Shown here: piece by piece, positions 8,711-14,891 of the stretch
Position numbering within the stretch: position 1 is the first letter of the stretch
Layout of the letters: each line of letters starts with the position of its first letter
Notes under the pieces: model-generated
What the model was told of the DNA's origin: nothing
Database searches by the model: none
Seen by the model: only the letters and a program-made list of their open reading frames with translations
Source: Ignavibacteria bacterium UBA2373
GTDB taxonomy: Bacteria; Bacteroidota; Ignavibacteria; Kapaibacteriales; UBA961
Direction of reading: 5' to 3'
Assembly (NCBI GenBank): GCA_002344005.1
Contig: DDTD01000013.1
Span: forward strand, 1 to 14,891
DNA length: 14,891 bases
Made by a program: the position numbers and the translations under genes

Positions 8711-11700
8711 CTAATGTATGACCACACATGAATAATATGTATTTCCAACACGAATATAATAATTACCTGCGTGAATCATAGACACATCTATGGAAATTCC
8801 TTGACTATGTTGAGTGATTGGTATATCAAGTACATTGCCCAGAACATCGCTGACAGTGATTGGTTCATTGGTTATGACCGACAAATGCACTGTTTCCGAT
8901 GCCGGATGAGGATAGGGAAGTGCTGACTTTGTATCATCGGCTTGACTTTCATCCATCGTTGCAATGATGGTTATATCACCCGGCAAAGCGATATTATGAA
9001 GCACAGCTCCGGGACAACCGTTTGTAGCGCCGTCTTTATTAAGGTCACGATTTGTTCCGCTGCCTCCGCCATTGACTAAAGGTATCACATCGGTTGGTGT
9101 TTCGGGTGCGGTGAATCCTATTAAACCACCACCTCCGCCACCGCCGGGTCCGTCCCGATGCTCTGTTGTTGAGCCTCCGCTGCCGCCTCGCACATCAAGT
9201 TCTATTCTGTTCACAAAGCGACGACAATCCAAAAGTATAGTGCCTCCTGCACCTCCGCCGCCTGTTCCATCAAAAGGTGCATTCTTCCCATCAGCACCTT
9301 TGGCAATGATGCTCTGATTATTGGAGATGATTTCTTTTGCTTGTATGATAACTATACCACCGCCTGCTGCGCCTGCTGTACCTGTGAACTCATTCGAATG
9401 ACCGGCACCGCCCCCTCCGCCCAAGAAAATCTTATTGCCGATTAACTGAATAGGGTAGCCGCCCATACCTTGTGTGATTGTTCTATCGCCCGGGTAGGTG
9501 TCCCATCCATAACCCCCCATGCCTCCACAACCGAGATAGCTGCCGCCACCACCGCCTGCATTGTGATTATTACCGCCGCCGCCGCCGGAAGCTGCTGCGC
9601 CTCTGCCTGCTCTGTGATCGGGATTGCGCCATCCAAAGATGCCCTCGCCTTTTCTGCTGAAACGAGTTGAATCCACAGTAGAAACATAGTCGCCCGTGTG
9701 CATAGTGGGGTTTTTAACCGCATTACTTGCAGCGCCGCCTCGGAAACCTTTGCCTGTCACATCAATAAAGCTATTGAGTTGTAAAGTGTTTTCGACGCTG
9801 AATACTAAGACTCCACCCGTTTCGCCATTCCATGCTTGGCACGAAAGGGGAGAATTGATTGTCAAATCACGATATTCGGGTACGCGGATAAGCTGCACAC
9901 TGCCATCGGTAGGAGAATAAAAGTTCTTGAGTTTGTTTTTGAAGATGATGCCAATACTTGTGATGCTTGCTATTCTTGCAAATTCATAATTTCCTGAAAA
10001 GACTAAGGATTGAATCTTGCCATAATCTGTCGTATTATCAGTATTGATAAATGCTCCTTGCATCTGTATAATCAGCACTTTATCATCGGGACACAGCCCA
10101 TTATAAGAGTTAAGTTGCACACCGCCCAAATCAGGGAAAATGCTGTTCACCTTGTAATAACTGTTGGGTAAAGTGGCTTGACGACCACCGCCACCTTGTG
10201 AGGGCAATGATTCATGAATAGTTTCTACACTTGTCACTATACCCGCTTGCCCATCCTTTGCTCCATAGTTGTCAGACTGATATACACTGATTCCTGCAAT
10301 ACCTGCTTTGATATTAGCTTCAATCATAGATGATGGAACTCTATTAGTAAAAGTCACTAATCCACTTCCGCCACCACCACCCGGAGGTGTTGCGTATTTT
10401 TCAAGACGTATATCGCCGCCTTTCCCACCCGAGGCGGAGCATGCTAATTTTGAAGCGATTGTTTTAGCATCTATATAGATTGCACCACCGCCGCCACCGC
10501 CGCCTGCGCCGTCTTCAACGCCGTCATTACCGGGTGCGCCGTCTGCAATAAAGGAATTACTATTTGGTACAATGGTTTCGGCTTTGACTACGATAATGCC
10601 TCCGCCTGCACCGCCATGTCCGACGGTTGTTTGATTGGTGTGACCTGCTCCTCCGCCTCCGCCCATCATCAGCGGTGTATAGCCGGACGTAAACGATATA
10701 TAATCAATCGGTTTGCCACCCAAACCTTGTGCATCCTCATTATTACCCGAGTAGGCGAGAGAAAACCAGCCATAGCCACCTGTTCCACCTGCACCGTAGT
10801 TTGCACCGCCACCACCGCCTGCATTATGATTGCCACCGCCTCCTCCGCCATTGGCTGCGCTTCCCCTGCCATTAGTCATGCGGGCAATGCCGTAGCCCGC
10901 AATTCCTTCACCTTTGGCTGCTGCATAGCCGGGAGATTGCACATCAACGATATAATCATCAATATAGCTCTTGGGAAACTGTGTAGTGCTTATTGCCCTA
11001 CCACCCCTAAATCCTTTACCTGTGACATTGAGTCCTGCATAAAGTTCTAATGTATCTTGCACATCAAAAACCAGCACGCCTCCTGTTGAGCCGTCCCACT
11101 CCTTAGCTGTGAGTGTATTGCTTACTATAATGGATTGATACTCCGGTACTCGTATCATTTGGACTTTCTTTGTGATATCGTAACTATGCAAAAGCTGACT
11201 CTCCAAGCCAATAATCCGATTCGTTATTGAAGTAATGCGACTAAATTCATGATTACCTGTACTCCGATAATCAATAACTTTACCGTATTGCTCTGTATTG
11301 TCGGGTACGATCTCTGCACCCTGCATCTGGATTATCAACACCTTATCGCCAACGCTGAACCCCTTATTGTCTGCTACTGTAATTGTGGCATTGCAATCTG
11401 TTCCAATCCCAGTGACAGGTGTGTATATATTGATGATGCCTTCAATGGCTTGTCTGTCATCTAATATTTCAATGGACTTTGTAAATTCATTACTGACTCC
11501 CGAGACAACAATAACTCGCGGATAAATAACAGAACCATTCTTTTTTATGGGCATACTAAGGGCAACTGCTCCATAACGTGCATTGCGCAATGAAGGTCCG
11601 ATTGCGACTTTTGAGTTATTTAAGGTGAAAATGTCCGTGCTTGCGCTAACTCCAGTATTATTTGACTTTCTTCCTGTTCCTGTTATGATGCGATTTTCAT

Positions 11701-12574
11701 CTAATTGAACCGCCCAATGTTCATGTCGTGGTTCTTGCATTTTGCCAACAATGCTGAATGATTTATTTTTTTCAATGACAATATCTTTAAGCCAAGTATT
11801 TCCTGTAGCTTCATTATTGCCGCCTGTATAGAGTAATTGTTCATTCCATAATTTTATACAAGCCGGTAATTCTGTTCCTACGGGTATAGAACCTATTCTA
11901 ATCCACGCATTATTAATCCTGTCATATTGCATTATATCTGTTGTTTGCTCACTTTCATCTCCACCCATACGACCACCAAAAACTATCAACGCTCCATCAG
12001 AATTTAATTGAGCAATACCATTATTTATCAGCGTAGGATAATTTCTAATACTGCGCGATTGCCCTGTTCGTATATTCATAATCTCGGTTGTGTTCAGGGT
12101 TTCGGTCATGCTATTGCGCCCACCAATAATGATTACATTGTCTTGGTCGAGCCAAGCAGCAATATGTTGCCTTCGGGCTGCGACCATAGTACCTACAACT
12201 GACCATGCATTTGTACGAGGGTTGAAACATTCTACTTGACCTGTCACATTATCACCTGTGAAGCCGCCGAATACATAAATACATGAATCATTACCTACTA
12301 ATGATGGAAACTCGGAACGTGCTTGTGACATTGATGCTGCGGGCTGCACTTGACCTGTCACAATATCTATCAACTCACAAGATGAAGTTGCAATGCCATT
12401 TGATTGTGTGCCGCCAATGACTATTGCTTTGTTCTCGGAAATGGCATGTAAGGCAAAGCGTGTACGTGCTGTGTGTAGATCTCCCAATTTTTTCCATGAC
12501 AGTGGTTGTTGTGCGTATATGGGGGAGAACATAATGCACAATAGCGTACAGATTGTCAGAGAGAGATGTTTCAT
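8711..12574 (-). CDS. Secreted Kelch-propeller protein with two glycine-rich modules and T9SS sorting domain
   Basis: Predicted type IX secretion cargo of 1287 residues. A signal peptide covers residues 1-21 (LTICTLLCIMFSPIYA, then QQ). Residues about 25-375 are a Kelch-type beta-propeller: hydrophobic-hydrophobic-GG strand ends recur roughly every 50 residues (IGG at 53-55, FGG at 102-104, IGG at 150-152, FGG at 199-201, TGG at 250-252, degenerate TGTG at 298-301 and SG at 358-359), giving six to seven blades. Residues 378-790 (module A) and 802-1205 (module B) are two copies of a glycine-rich module shared with the next gene. The last 73 residues look like a type A sorting domain, with YPHPASE where YPNPA is usual. 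The ATG has a strong Shine-Dalgarno, AAGGAG seven bases upstream, unlike its neighbours. It is first of the five-gene run. A surface adhesion or matrix role is inferred; no enzyme motif is visible. Confidence 0.9.
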   Translation of the reverse strand: MKHLSLTICTLLCIMFSPIYAQQPLSWKKLGDLHTARTRFALHAISENKAIVIGGTQSNGIATSSCELIDIVTGQVQPAASMSQARSEFPSLVGNDSCIYVFGGFTGDNVTGQVECFNPRTNAWSVVGTMVAARRQHIAAWLDQDNVIIIGGRNSMTETLNTTEIMNIRTGQSRSIRNYPTLINNGIAQLNSDGALIVFGGRMGGDESEQTTDIMQYDRINNAWIRIGSIPVGTELPACIKLWNEQLLYTGGNNEATGNTWLKDIVIEKNKSFSIVGKMQEPRHEHWAVQLDENRIITGTGRKSNNTGVSASTDIFTLNNSKVAIGPSLRNARYGAVALSMPIKKNGSVIYPRVIVVSGVSNEFTKSIEILDDRQAIEGIINIYTPVTGIGTDCNATITVADNKGFSVGDKVLIIQMQGAEIVPDNTEQYGKVIDYRSTGNHEFSRITSITNRIIGLESQLLHSYDITKKVQMIRVPEYQSIIVSNTLTAKEWDGSTGGVLVFDVQDTLELYAGLNVTGKGFRGGRAISTTQFPKSYIDDYIVDVQSPGYAAAKGEGIAGYGIARMTNGRGSAANGGGGGGNHNAGGGGGANYGAGGTGGYGWFSLAYSGNNEDAQGLGGKPIDYISFTSGYTPLMMGGGGGAGHTNQTTVGHGGAGGGIIVVKAETIVPNSNSFIADGAPGNDGVEDGAGGGGGGGAIYIDAKTIASKLACSASGGKGGDIRLEKYATPPGGGGGSGLVTFTNRVPSSMIEANIKAGIAGISVYQSDNYGAKDGQAGIVTSVETIHESLPSQGGGGRQATLPNSYYKVNSIFPDLGGVQLNSYNGLCPDDKVLIIQMQGAFINTDNTTDYGKIQSLVFSGNYEFARIASITSIGIIFKNKLKNFYSPTDGSVQLIRVPEYRDLTINSPLSCQAWNGETGGVLVFSVENTLQLNSFIDVTGKGFRGGAASNAVKNPTMHTGDYVSTVDSTRFSRKGEGIFGWRNPDHRAGRGAAASGGGGGNNHNAGGGGGSYLGCGGMGGYGWDTYPGDRTITQGMGGYPIQLIGNKIFLGGGGGAGHSNEFTGTAGAAGGGIVIIQAKEIISNNQSIIAKGADGKNAPFDGTGGGGAGGTILLDCRRFVNRIELDVRGGSGGSTTEHRDGPGGGGGGGLIGFTAPETPTDVIPLVNGGGSGTNRDLNKDGATNGCPGAVLHNIALPGDITIIATMDESQADDTKSALPYPHPASETVHLSVITNEPITVSDVLGNVLDIPITQHSQGISIDVSMIHAGNYYIRVGNTYYSCVVIH
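8960..10171 (-). repeat. Glycine-rich module B
   Basis: Residues 802-1205 of the Kelch protein. It opens LPNSYYKVNSI and ends near NGCPGAVLHNIALPGDITII. Nearly every landmark of module C is present in the same order, including FSRKGEGI, AGRGAAASGGGGGNNHNAG, GGGGGAGHSNE and DGPGGGGGGGLIGFT. A 38-base stretch at 9552-9589 is identical to 6558-6595 in module C. Confidence 0.9.
10205..11443 (-). repeat. Glycine-rich module A
   Basis: Residues 378-790 of the Kelch protein. It has the shared landmarks GDKVLIIQMQGA, KVQMIRVPEY, EWDGSTGGVLVFDV, LNVTGKGFRGG, GRGSAANGGGGGGNHNAG, GGGGGAGHTNQ, GGGIIVVKAETI and PGGGGGSGLVTF. It diverges most at the ends and lacks all four cysteines conserved between B and C. 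Confidence 0.88.
11450..12487 (-). repeat. Kelch-type propeller repeats
   Basis: Protein repeats at residues 30-375 of the 1287-residue protein, with a period of about 48-51 residues through the first six GG or GG-like positions. Each unit has a hydrophobic strand ending in GG, a loop, then a strand ending in an aromatic or aliphatic residue with N/D-x-x-T-x-x-W-like character, as in FNPRTNAWSVVG and YDRINNAWIRIG. Together they should close into one beta-propeller, a common ligand-binding scaffold. Confidence 0.82.
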
Positions 12575-12581
12575 AAATCGG

Positions 12582-12587
12582 CTCCTT
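12582..12587 (-). promoter_or_regulatory. Strong ribosome binding site of the Kelch-protein gene
   Basis: On the minus strand AAGGAG lies seven bases before the ATG at 12574. Other starts in the window have weak or no Shine-Dalgarno, as is common in Bacteroidota, so this site stands out and fixes the start. Confidence 0.75.
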
Positions 12588-12631
12588 CATCAATTATTCT
12601 TATGTGATACTGTAATTTTGCAACTGTTAAA

Positions 12632-12639
12632 CAAATATA
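12632..12639 (-). promoter_or_regulatory. Candidate -7 promoter box for the five-gene run
   Basis: On the minus strand the sequence is TATATTTG, an exact match to the Bacteroidota -7 consensus TAnnTTTG, placed about 58 bases upstream of the Kelch-protein ATG. The nearest upstream TTTG (minus strand, 12668-12671) lies about 28 bases away, further than the usual spacing of about 19, so the -33 element is unconvincing. Confidence 0.4.
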
Positions 12640-12680
12640 CAACATTTGGCGACATATATAACCTTTACAAAACCTCTATC

Positions 12681-12689
12681 TATACTTTG
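12681..12689 (+). promoter_or_regulatory. Candidate -7-like box abutting the methyltransferase start
   Basis: TATACTTTG ends two bases before the ATG at 12692 and differs from TAnnTTTG by one base of spacing. If used, transcription would begin at or just after the ATG. No well-spaced TTTG -33 element was found. Confidence 0.3.
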
Positions 12690-12691
12690 TT

Positions 12692-13468
12692 ATGGCAGAA
12701 ACGAATACAGCGAATGATTTCAAACATTACATGACTCATGAGAATGTTTGGGGCTACAAAAAAAGATTTGATACCATATTGCGTACAGTAGAAGAGTGTG
12801 CCGTCGGTAAAAAAGAGTTCCGTATCATAGATGTTGGGTGTGGTAATGGTGCAATGGTAGCGATTCCTTTAGCGGAACATGGTTACAATGTATTCGGCAT
12901 TGATTTCGACCCAATATCAATTGACAAAGCAAATGAATTAGCCAGAAACATCCCCGCAAAGTTTGCCGTGGGGAAAGCATCTGATTTTGCCGACACCAAA
13001 TATGATTTTGTCATCTGTTCCGAAGTGCTTGAGCATGTTCACGAATACAATGCGCTTATTGACGATCTTGCTGCATTGGTCAAAGATGATGGCACTGTCT
13101 TTGTCACTATACCCAATGGCTGGGGACCGTATGAAATAGAACGCTTTATTTTTGTTCGTTCCGGCTTATTAACTTTCCCCAGATGGTTGCGCGATAAAAT
13201 CAAAGGGCGCACTTCATCGTATGCTAACTCAACAGAAAATATGGATTGCGGTCATGTCAATTTCTTTACCTTCAACAGAATGTACAATGCGCTTGCAAAA
13301 CATTTTTCGATTAGGCGCGTGCATCATACAACTCTTTTCTCAGGTGCTGTGAGCCATATACTCTTTAAGAATAATTCTGCATTTCTTCGATGGAATTCTA
13401 CTGTTATTGATAAATTACCTCATGCTATGTCATCCGGCTGGTATTTTGTGTGCTCCAAAAAAAGATAA
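12692..13468 (+). CDS. Class I SAM-dependent methyltransferase
   Basis: Cytoplasmic methyltransferase with the seven-strand Rossmann-like fold. Motif I is IIDVGCGNGAM at residues 45-55, binding S-adenosylmethionine; the acidic end of strand beta-2 is FGIDFD (68-73); strand beta-4 with the post-motif is FVICSEVLEHV (106-116); and a VTIPNGWGP segment (138-146) follows on beta-5. This is the pattern of the methyltransferase type 11/23 group that includes UbiE/UbiG-like and many glycan or lipid O-methyltransferases. The C-terminal GHVNFFTFNRMYNAL and SGWYFVCSKK segments resemble members found in polysaccharide clusters, but no glycan genes lie nearby and the substrate is unknown. It has 258 residues, a normal full length. 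There is no Shine-Dalgarno before the ATG; the methionine at residue 14 (12731) is a possible alternative. It is transcribed divergently from the Kelch gene and ends at a hairpin terminator. Confidence 0.88.
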   Translation: MAETNTANDFKHYMTHENVWGYKKRFDTILRTVEECAVGKKEFRIIDVGCGNGAMVAIPLAEHGYNVFGIDFDPISIDKANELARNIPAKFAVGKASDFADTKYDFVICSEVLEHVHEYNALIDDLAALVKDDGTVFVTIPNGWGPYEIERFIFVRSGLLTFPRWLRDKIKGRTSSYANSTENMDCGHVNFFTFNRMYNALAKHFSIRRVHHTTLFSGAVSHILFKNNSAFLRWNSTVIDKLPHAMSSGWYFVCSKKR

Positions 13469-13483
13469 GATATTGAACAAATT

Positions 13484-13524
13484 CTCCCTTACTTTTATTG
13501 ATTGCTCAATTGGAAATAAGGGAG
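13484..13524. terminator. Hairpin terminator between convergent genes
   Basis: CTCCCTTA at 13484-13491 pairs perfectly with TAAGGGAG at 13517-13524. Inside, TTTT faces GGAAA with small bulges, and ATTGA/TCAAT (13497-13501 and 13506-13510) closes a TTGC loop. The structure begins 16 bases after the methyltransferase stop and lies 46 bases beyond the stop of the minus-strand gene, so it could end both transcripts. The flanking T-tracts are short and imperfect. Confidence 0.62.
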
Positions 13525-13569
13525 CTCTATAAGATATGCATACAATGATGTCTTGTTGCAATTGCAGCA

Positions 13570-14742
13570 TCAACCGCCCGAAGCAACTTGTACAGTAAAG
13601 ACACTCCATGTGCTATAAGAATCGCCGTTTTTTGCTCTGCATCCCACATTCCAATGACCATTGGGCAGCGTATATTCATAAGACCACGATGAAGTAATAG
13701 CAATTTCTGTCCAGGAATCACCACCGCTATGATCTTGGAATTGCCATTGTATCTCGCTGGCACCAATAACCTCATCGGCTATTAAATATCCGTTCTCATA
13801 GCGTGCATTGTTTGGCGCGGCTAAATCAGCAATCAGCATCAGCGCATCGGAAAATGGCGACAGTTGATTATTACTGTTACGTGAGCGGATACGATAATAG
13901 AGCACGCCCTGCGTAGGGTATTCCACTTCCACAGATTCTCCCGTGAACGACTTCACAAATTGATAGTCTATATTGTCTGTACTGCTGTGAAGCTCATTGC
14001 TTGTGGCATCGTCATCAGCTTCAAAATAAATGTTTGGTGTATTGTATGTAAGGTCTGTTGGGGCAGTAGGGGCATTGCTTCCTTTTGGCGGATTGATTAC
14101 TCCATAATAGTCATTTGCTTTGGCAGTATCGCGACGTTTATAATATATATTAGCAAGCCGCGCAAATTCATCAACCAATTTCCACAATTCATTACCTTTA
14201 TTGATGCGTTCAATAGTTTTGCTATTGCGCAATGAATCCGCTATGTCGGCTTGGTCGCGTAAAGTGTCGAATGAAGTAAGTGAGGCGGTTAATGCAGTTA
14301 TCATAGCCGTATTAACACCTTTGGGTGATAACTCCGCAGTATGTTCGGTGGCGCGATCTATCACAGTACGCACGCGCACCACAAATTCCATATTGTTTAC
14401 TTTATTAATGCCATCAAATTGGAATGAATCATAGGTCGGCGACGGTTTAAATACTATAAGGCAAATCTCTCGTATTTCTTCGAGGGTATATTGAATATCG
14501 GTGCGGACAGCATCACGTTGAGCATTAAGTAATTTTGTATTACTTCGCCACCATGAATCGGGCTTCAAATCTGCAAATTCTGTGGTCAGCGTTTCTAATT
14601 CTGTGATTTGCGCCGCACCAATGCCGCGTGACGACAAATCAGAAGCATCTCGCTCCAAGAATATTTTTAACATTTCAGCGGATTGAATGAGCGTAGCATT
14701 GCTCATCGCATAGTGCCGTATCGGCATTTCTACTTGGTTCAT
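13570..14742 (-). CDS. Unrecognised protein with duplicated helical N-terminus and two Fn3/Ig-like C-terminal domains
   Basis: Family not recognised. I place the start at the ATG at 14742 (390 residues) because AAAGGG sits seven bases upstream; a GTG at 14799 would add 19 residues but lies beside a candidate promoter box. Residues about 15-215 are predicted mostly helical and contain an internal duplication: DLSSRGIGAAQITELETLTT (from residue 35) aligns ungapped with ELSPKGVNTAMITALTASLT (from residue 137). Residues about 228-305 look like a fibronectin type III or Ig-like domain (APTAPTDLTYN ... VLYYRIRSRNSNNQLSPFSD) and 310-390 like a second (SEIQWQFQ, GHWNVGCRAKNGDSYSTWS). With the ATG start there is no signal peptide, and there is no sorting domain or transmembrane segment, so it may be intracellular or use another export route. 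A structural or binding role is possible; no catalytic motif was seen. Confidence 0.75.
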   Translation of the reverse strand: MNQVEMPIRHYAMSNATLIQSAEMLKIFLERDASDLSSRGIGAAQITELETLTTEFADLKPDSWWRSNTKLLNAQRDAVRTDIQYTLEEIREICLIVFKPSPTYDSFQFDGINKVNNMEFVVRVRTVIDRATEHTAELSPKGVNTAMITALTASLTSFDTLRDQADIADSLRNSKTIERINKGNELWKLVDEFARLANIYYKRRDTAKANDYYGVINPPKGSNAPTAPTDLTYNTPNIYFEADDDATSNELHSSTDNIDYQFVKSFTGESVEVEYPTQGVLYYRIRSRNSNNQLSPFSDALMLIADLAAPNNARYENGYLIADEVIGASEIQWQFQDHSGGDSWTEIAITSSWSYEYTLPNGHWNVGCRAKNGDSYSTWSVFTVQVASGG

Positions 14743-14749
14743 ACATAAA

Positions 14750-14755
14750 CCCTTT
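14750..14755 (-). promoter_or_regulatory. Ribosome binding site favouring the ATG at 14742
   Basis: AAAGGG on the minus strand, seven bases before the ATG. It supports this start over the in-frame GTG at 14799, which has no comparable site. Confidence 0.5.
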
Positions 14756-14801
14756 AATAAATATAAAAGAACTGACAGAATATTCTTTTTGTGTGGCACG
14801 A

Positions 14802-14809
14802 CAAAACTA
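14802..14809 (-). promoter_or_regulatory. Candidate -7 box of the helical/Fn3-like protein gene
   Basis: TAGTTTTG on the minus strand matches TAnnTTTG exactly and lies about 60 bases before the ATG at 14742. A TTTG is found about 30 bases further upstream (around 14840-14843), beyond the usual spacing, so the -33 part is weak. Initiation here would make the GTG at 14799 almost leaderless, another reason to prefer the ATG. Confidence 0.35.
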
Positions 14810-14860
14810 AGAAATATTTAGAAATAGAGTATCATCTTACAAAAAAAATGTAAAATTGGC

Positions 14861-14876
14861 TACTTTTGTACTTTCG
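14861..14876 (+). promoter_or_regulatory. Candidate promoter pointing out of the right edge
   Basis: TACTTTTG followed directly by TACTTTCG, then CGCAACGGAG: two tandem near-copies of the -7 consensus TAnnTTTG close to the window end. They are placed to drive a plus-strand gene that starts beyond 14891. No well-spaced -33 element was found. Confidence 0.35.
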
Positions 14877-14891
14877 CGCAACGGAGTAATA

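Larger units (their letters stand above)
2520..12574 (-). other. Probable five-gene transcription unit
   Basis: Five minus-strand genes follow one another with spacers of 24 bases (8687-8710), 63 (5660-5722; 51 if the upstream GTG start is used), 14 (5055-5068) and 24 (4158-4181). No terminator-like hairpin was seen in these spacers and no convincing internal promoter box was found. The 63-base spacer is the likeliest place for a break. Four of the five products carry export signals; the dehydrogenase is the exception. Co-transcription is inferred from spacing only. Confidence 0.55.

Noticed and set aside
5957..11443. Repeated GCC/CCG-rich blocks considered as a CRISPR or minisatellite array
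   Set aside because: Repeat spacing is irregular and in frame with glycine codons; there are no constant direct repeats with unique spacers and no cas genes.
12393..12734. 113-codon plus-strand frame across the Kelch gene start and the methyltransferase start
   Set aside because: It overlaps both well-supported genes and the divergent promoter region, and its product has no motif.
14743..14799. 19-residue N-terminal extension from a GTG at 14799, which looks faintly like a signal peptide or lipoprotein signal (ILSVLLYLLKGLC)
   Set aside because: The residues before the cysteine (KGL) do not fit a lipobox, the GTG lacks a ribosome binding site, and AAAGGG favours the ATG at 14742.

Overview
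The window looks like chromosomal DNA from a Bacteroidota-type (FCB group) bacterium; Chlorobi, Ignavibacteria and Kapabacteria relatives are possible, and I cannot place it more precisely. The evidence is two large secreted proteins with type IX secretion (T9SS) type A C-terminal sorting domains, a carboxypeptidase-regulatory-like/TonB-plug/barrel outer membrane protein, an OmpA protein with thrombospondin type 3 repeats, mostly weak Shine-Dalgarno sequences, and upstream boxes resembling the Bacteroidota -7 element TAnnTTTG. The DNA is AT-rich except in the glycine-coding tracts. No tRNA, rRNA, CRISPR array, transposase or phage gene was seen.

Layout. At 30-2474 (+) lies a TonB-dependent-receptor-like outer membrane protein. 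It converges on a five-gene minus-strand run at 12574-2520 with gaps of only 14-63 bases. In transcription order the run holds: a 1287-residue Kelch-propeller protein with two glycine-rich modules and a sorting domain; a 987-residue protein with an IgGFc-binding-like head, one glycine-rich module and a sorting domain; a small exported protein of unknown function; a 3-hydroxyacyl-CoA (3-hydroxybutyryl-CoA type) dehydrogenase; and an OmpA/TSP3 protein. Divergent from this run is a SAM-dependent methyltransferase (12692-13468, +). It converges, across a hairpin terminator, on a minus-strand protein of about 390 residues with a duplicated helical N-terminus and two Fn3/Ig-like C-terminal domains. 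The right edge carries a promoter-like sequence pointing out of the window.

Most interesting content: the two T9SS cargo proteins share a roughly 400-residue module, present three times (A and B in the Kelch protein, C in its neighbour). Each copy has a conserved beta-rich entry domain containing GDKVLIIQMQGA or a close variant, followed by long GGGGG tracts. B and C resemble each other more than either resembles A, and share four cysteines that A lacks. The same chassis therefore carries two unrelated N-terminal heads, which suggests a modular surface-display or adhesion pair, perhaps anchored near the peptidoglycan-binding OmpA protein made from the same run. That functional link is inference.
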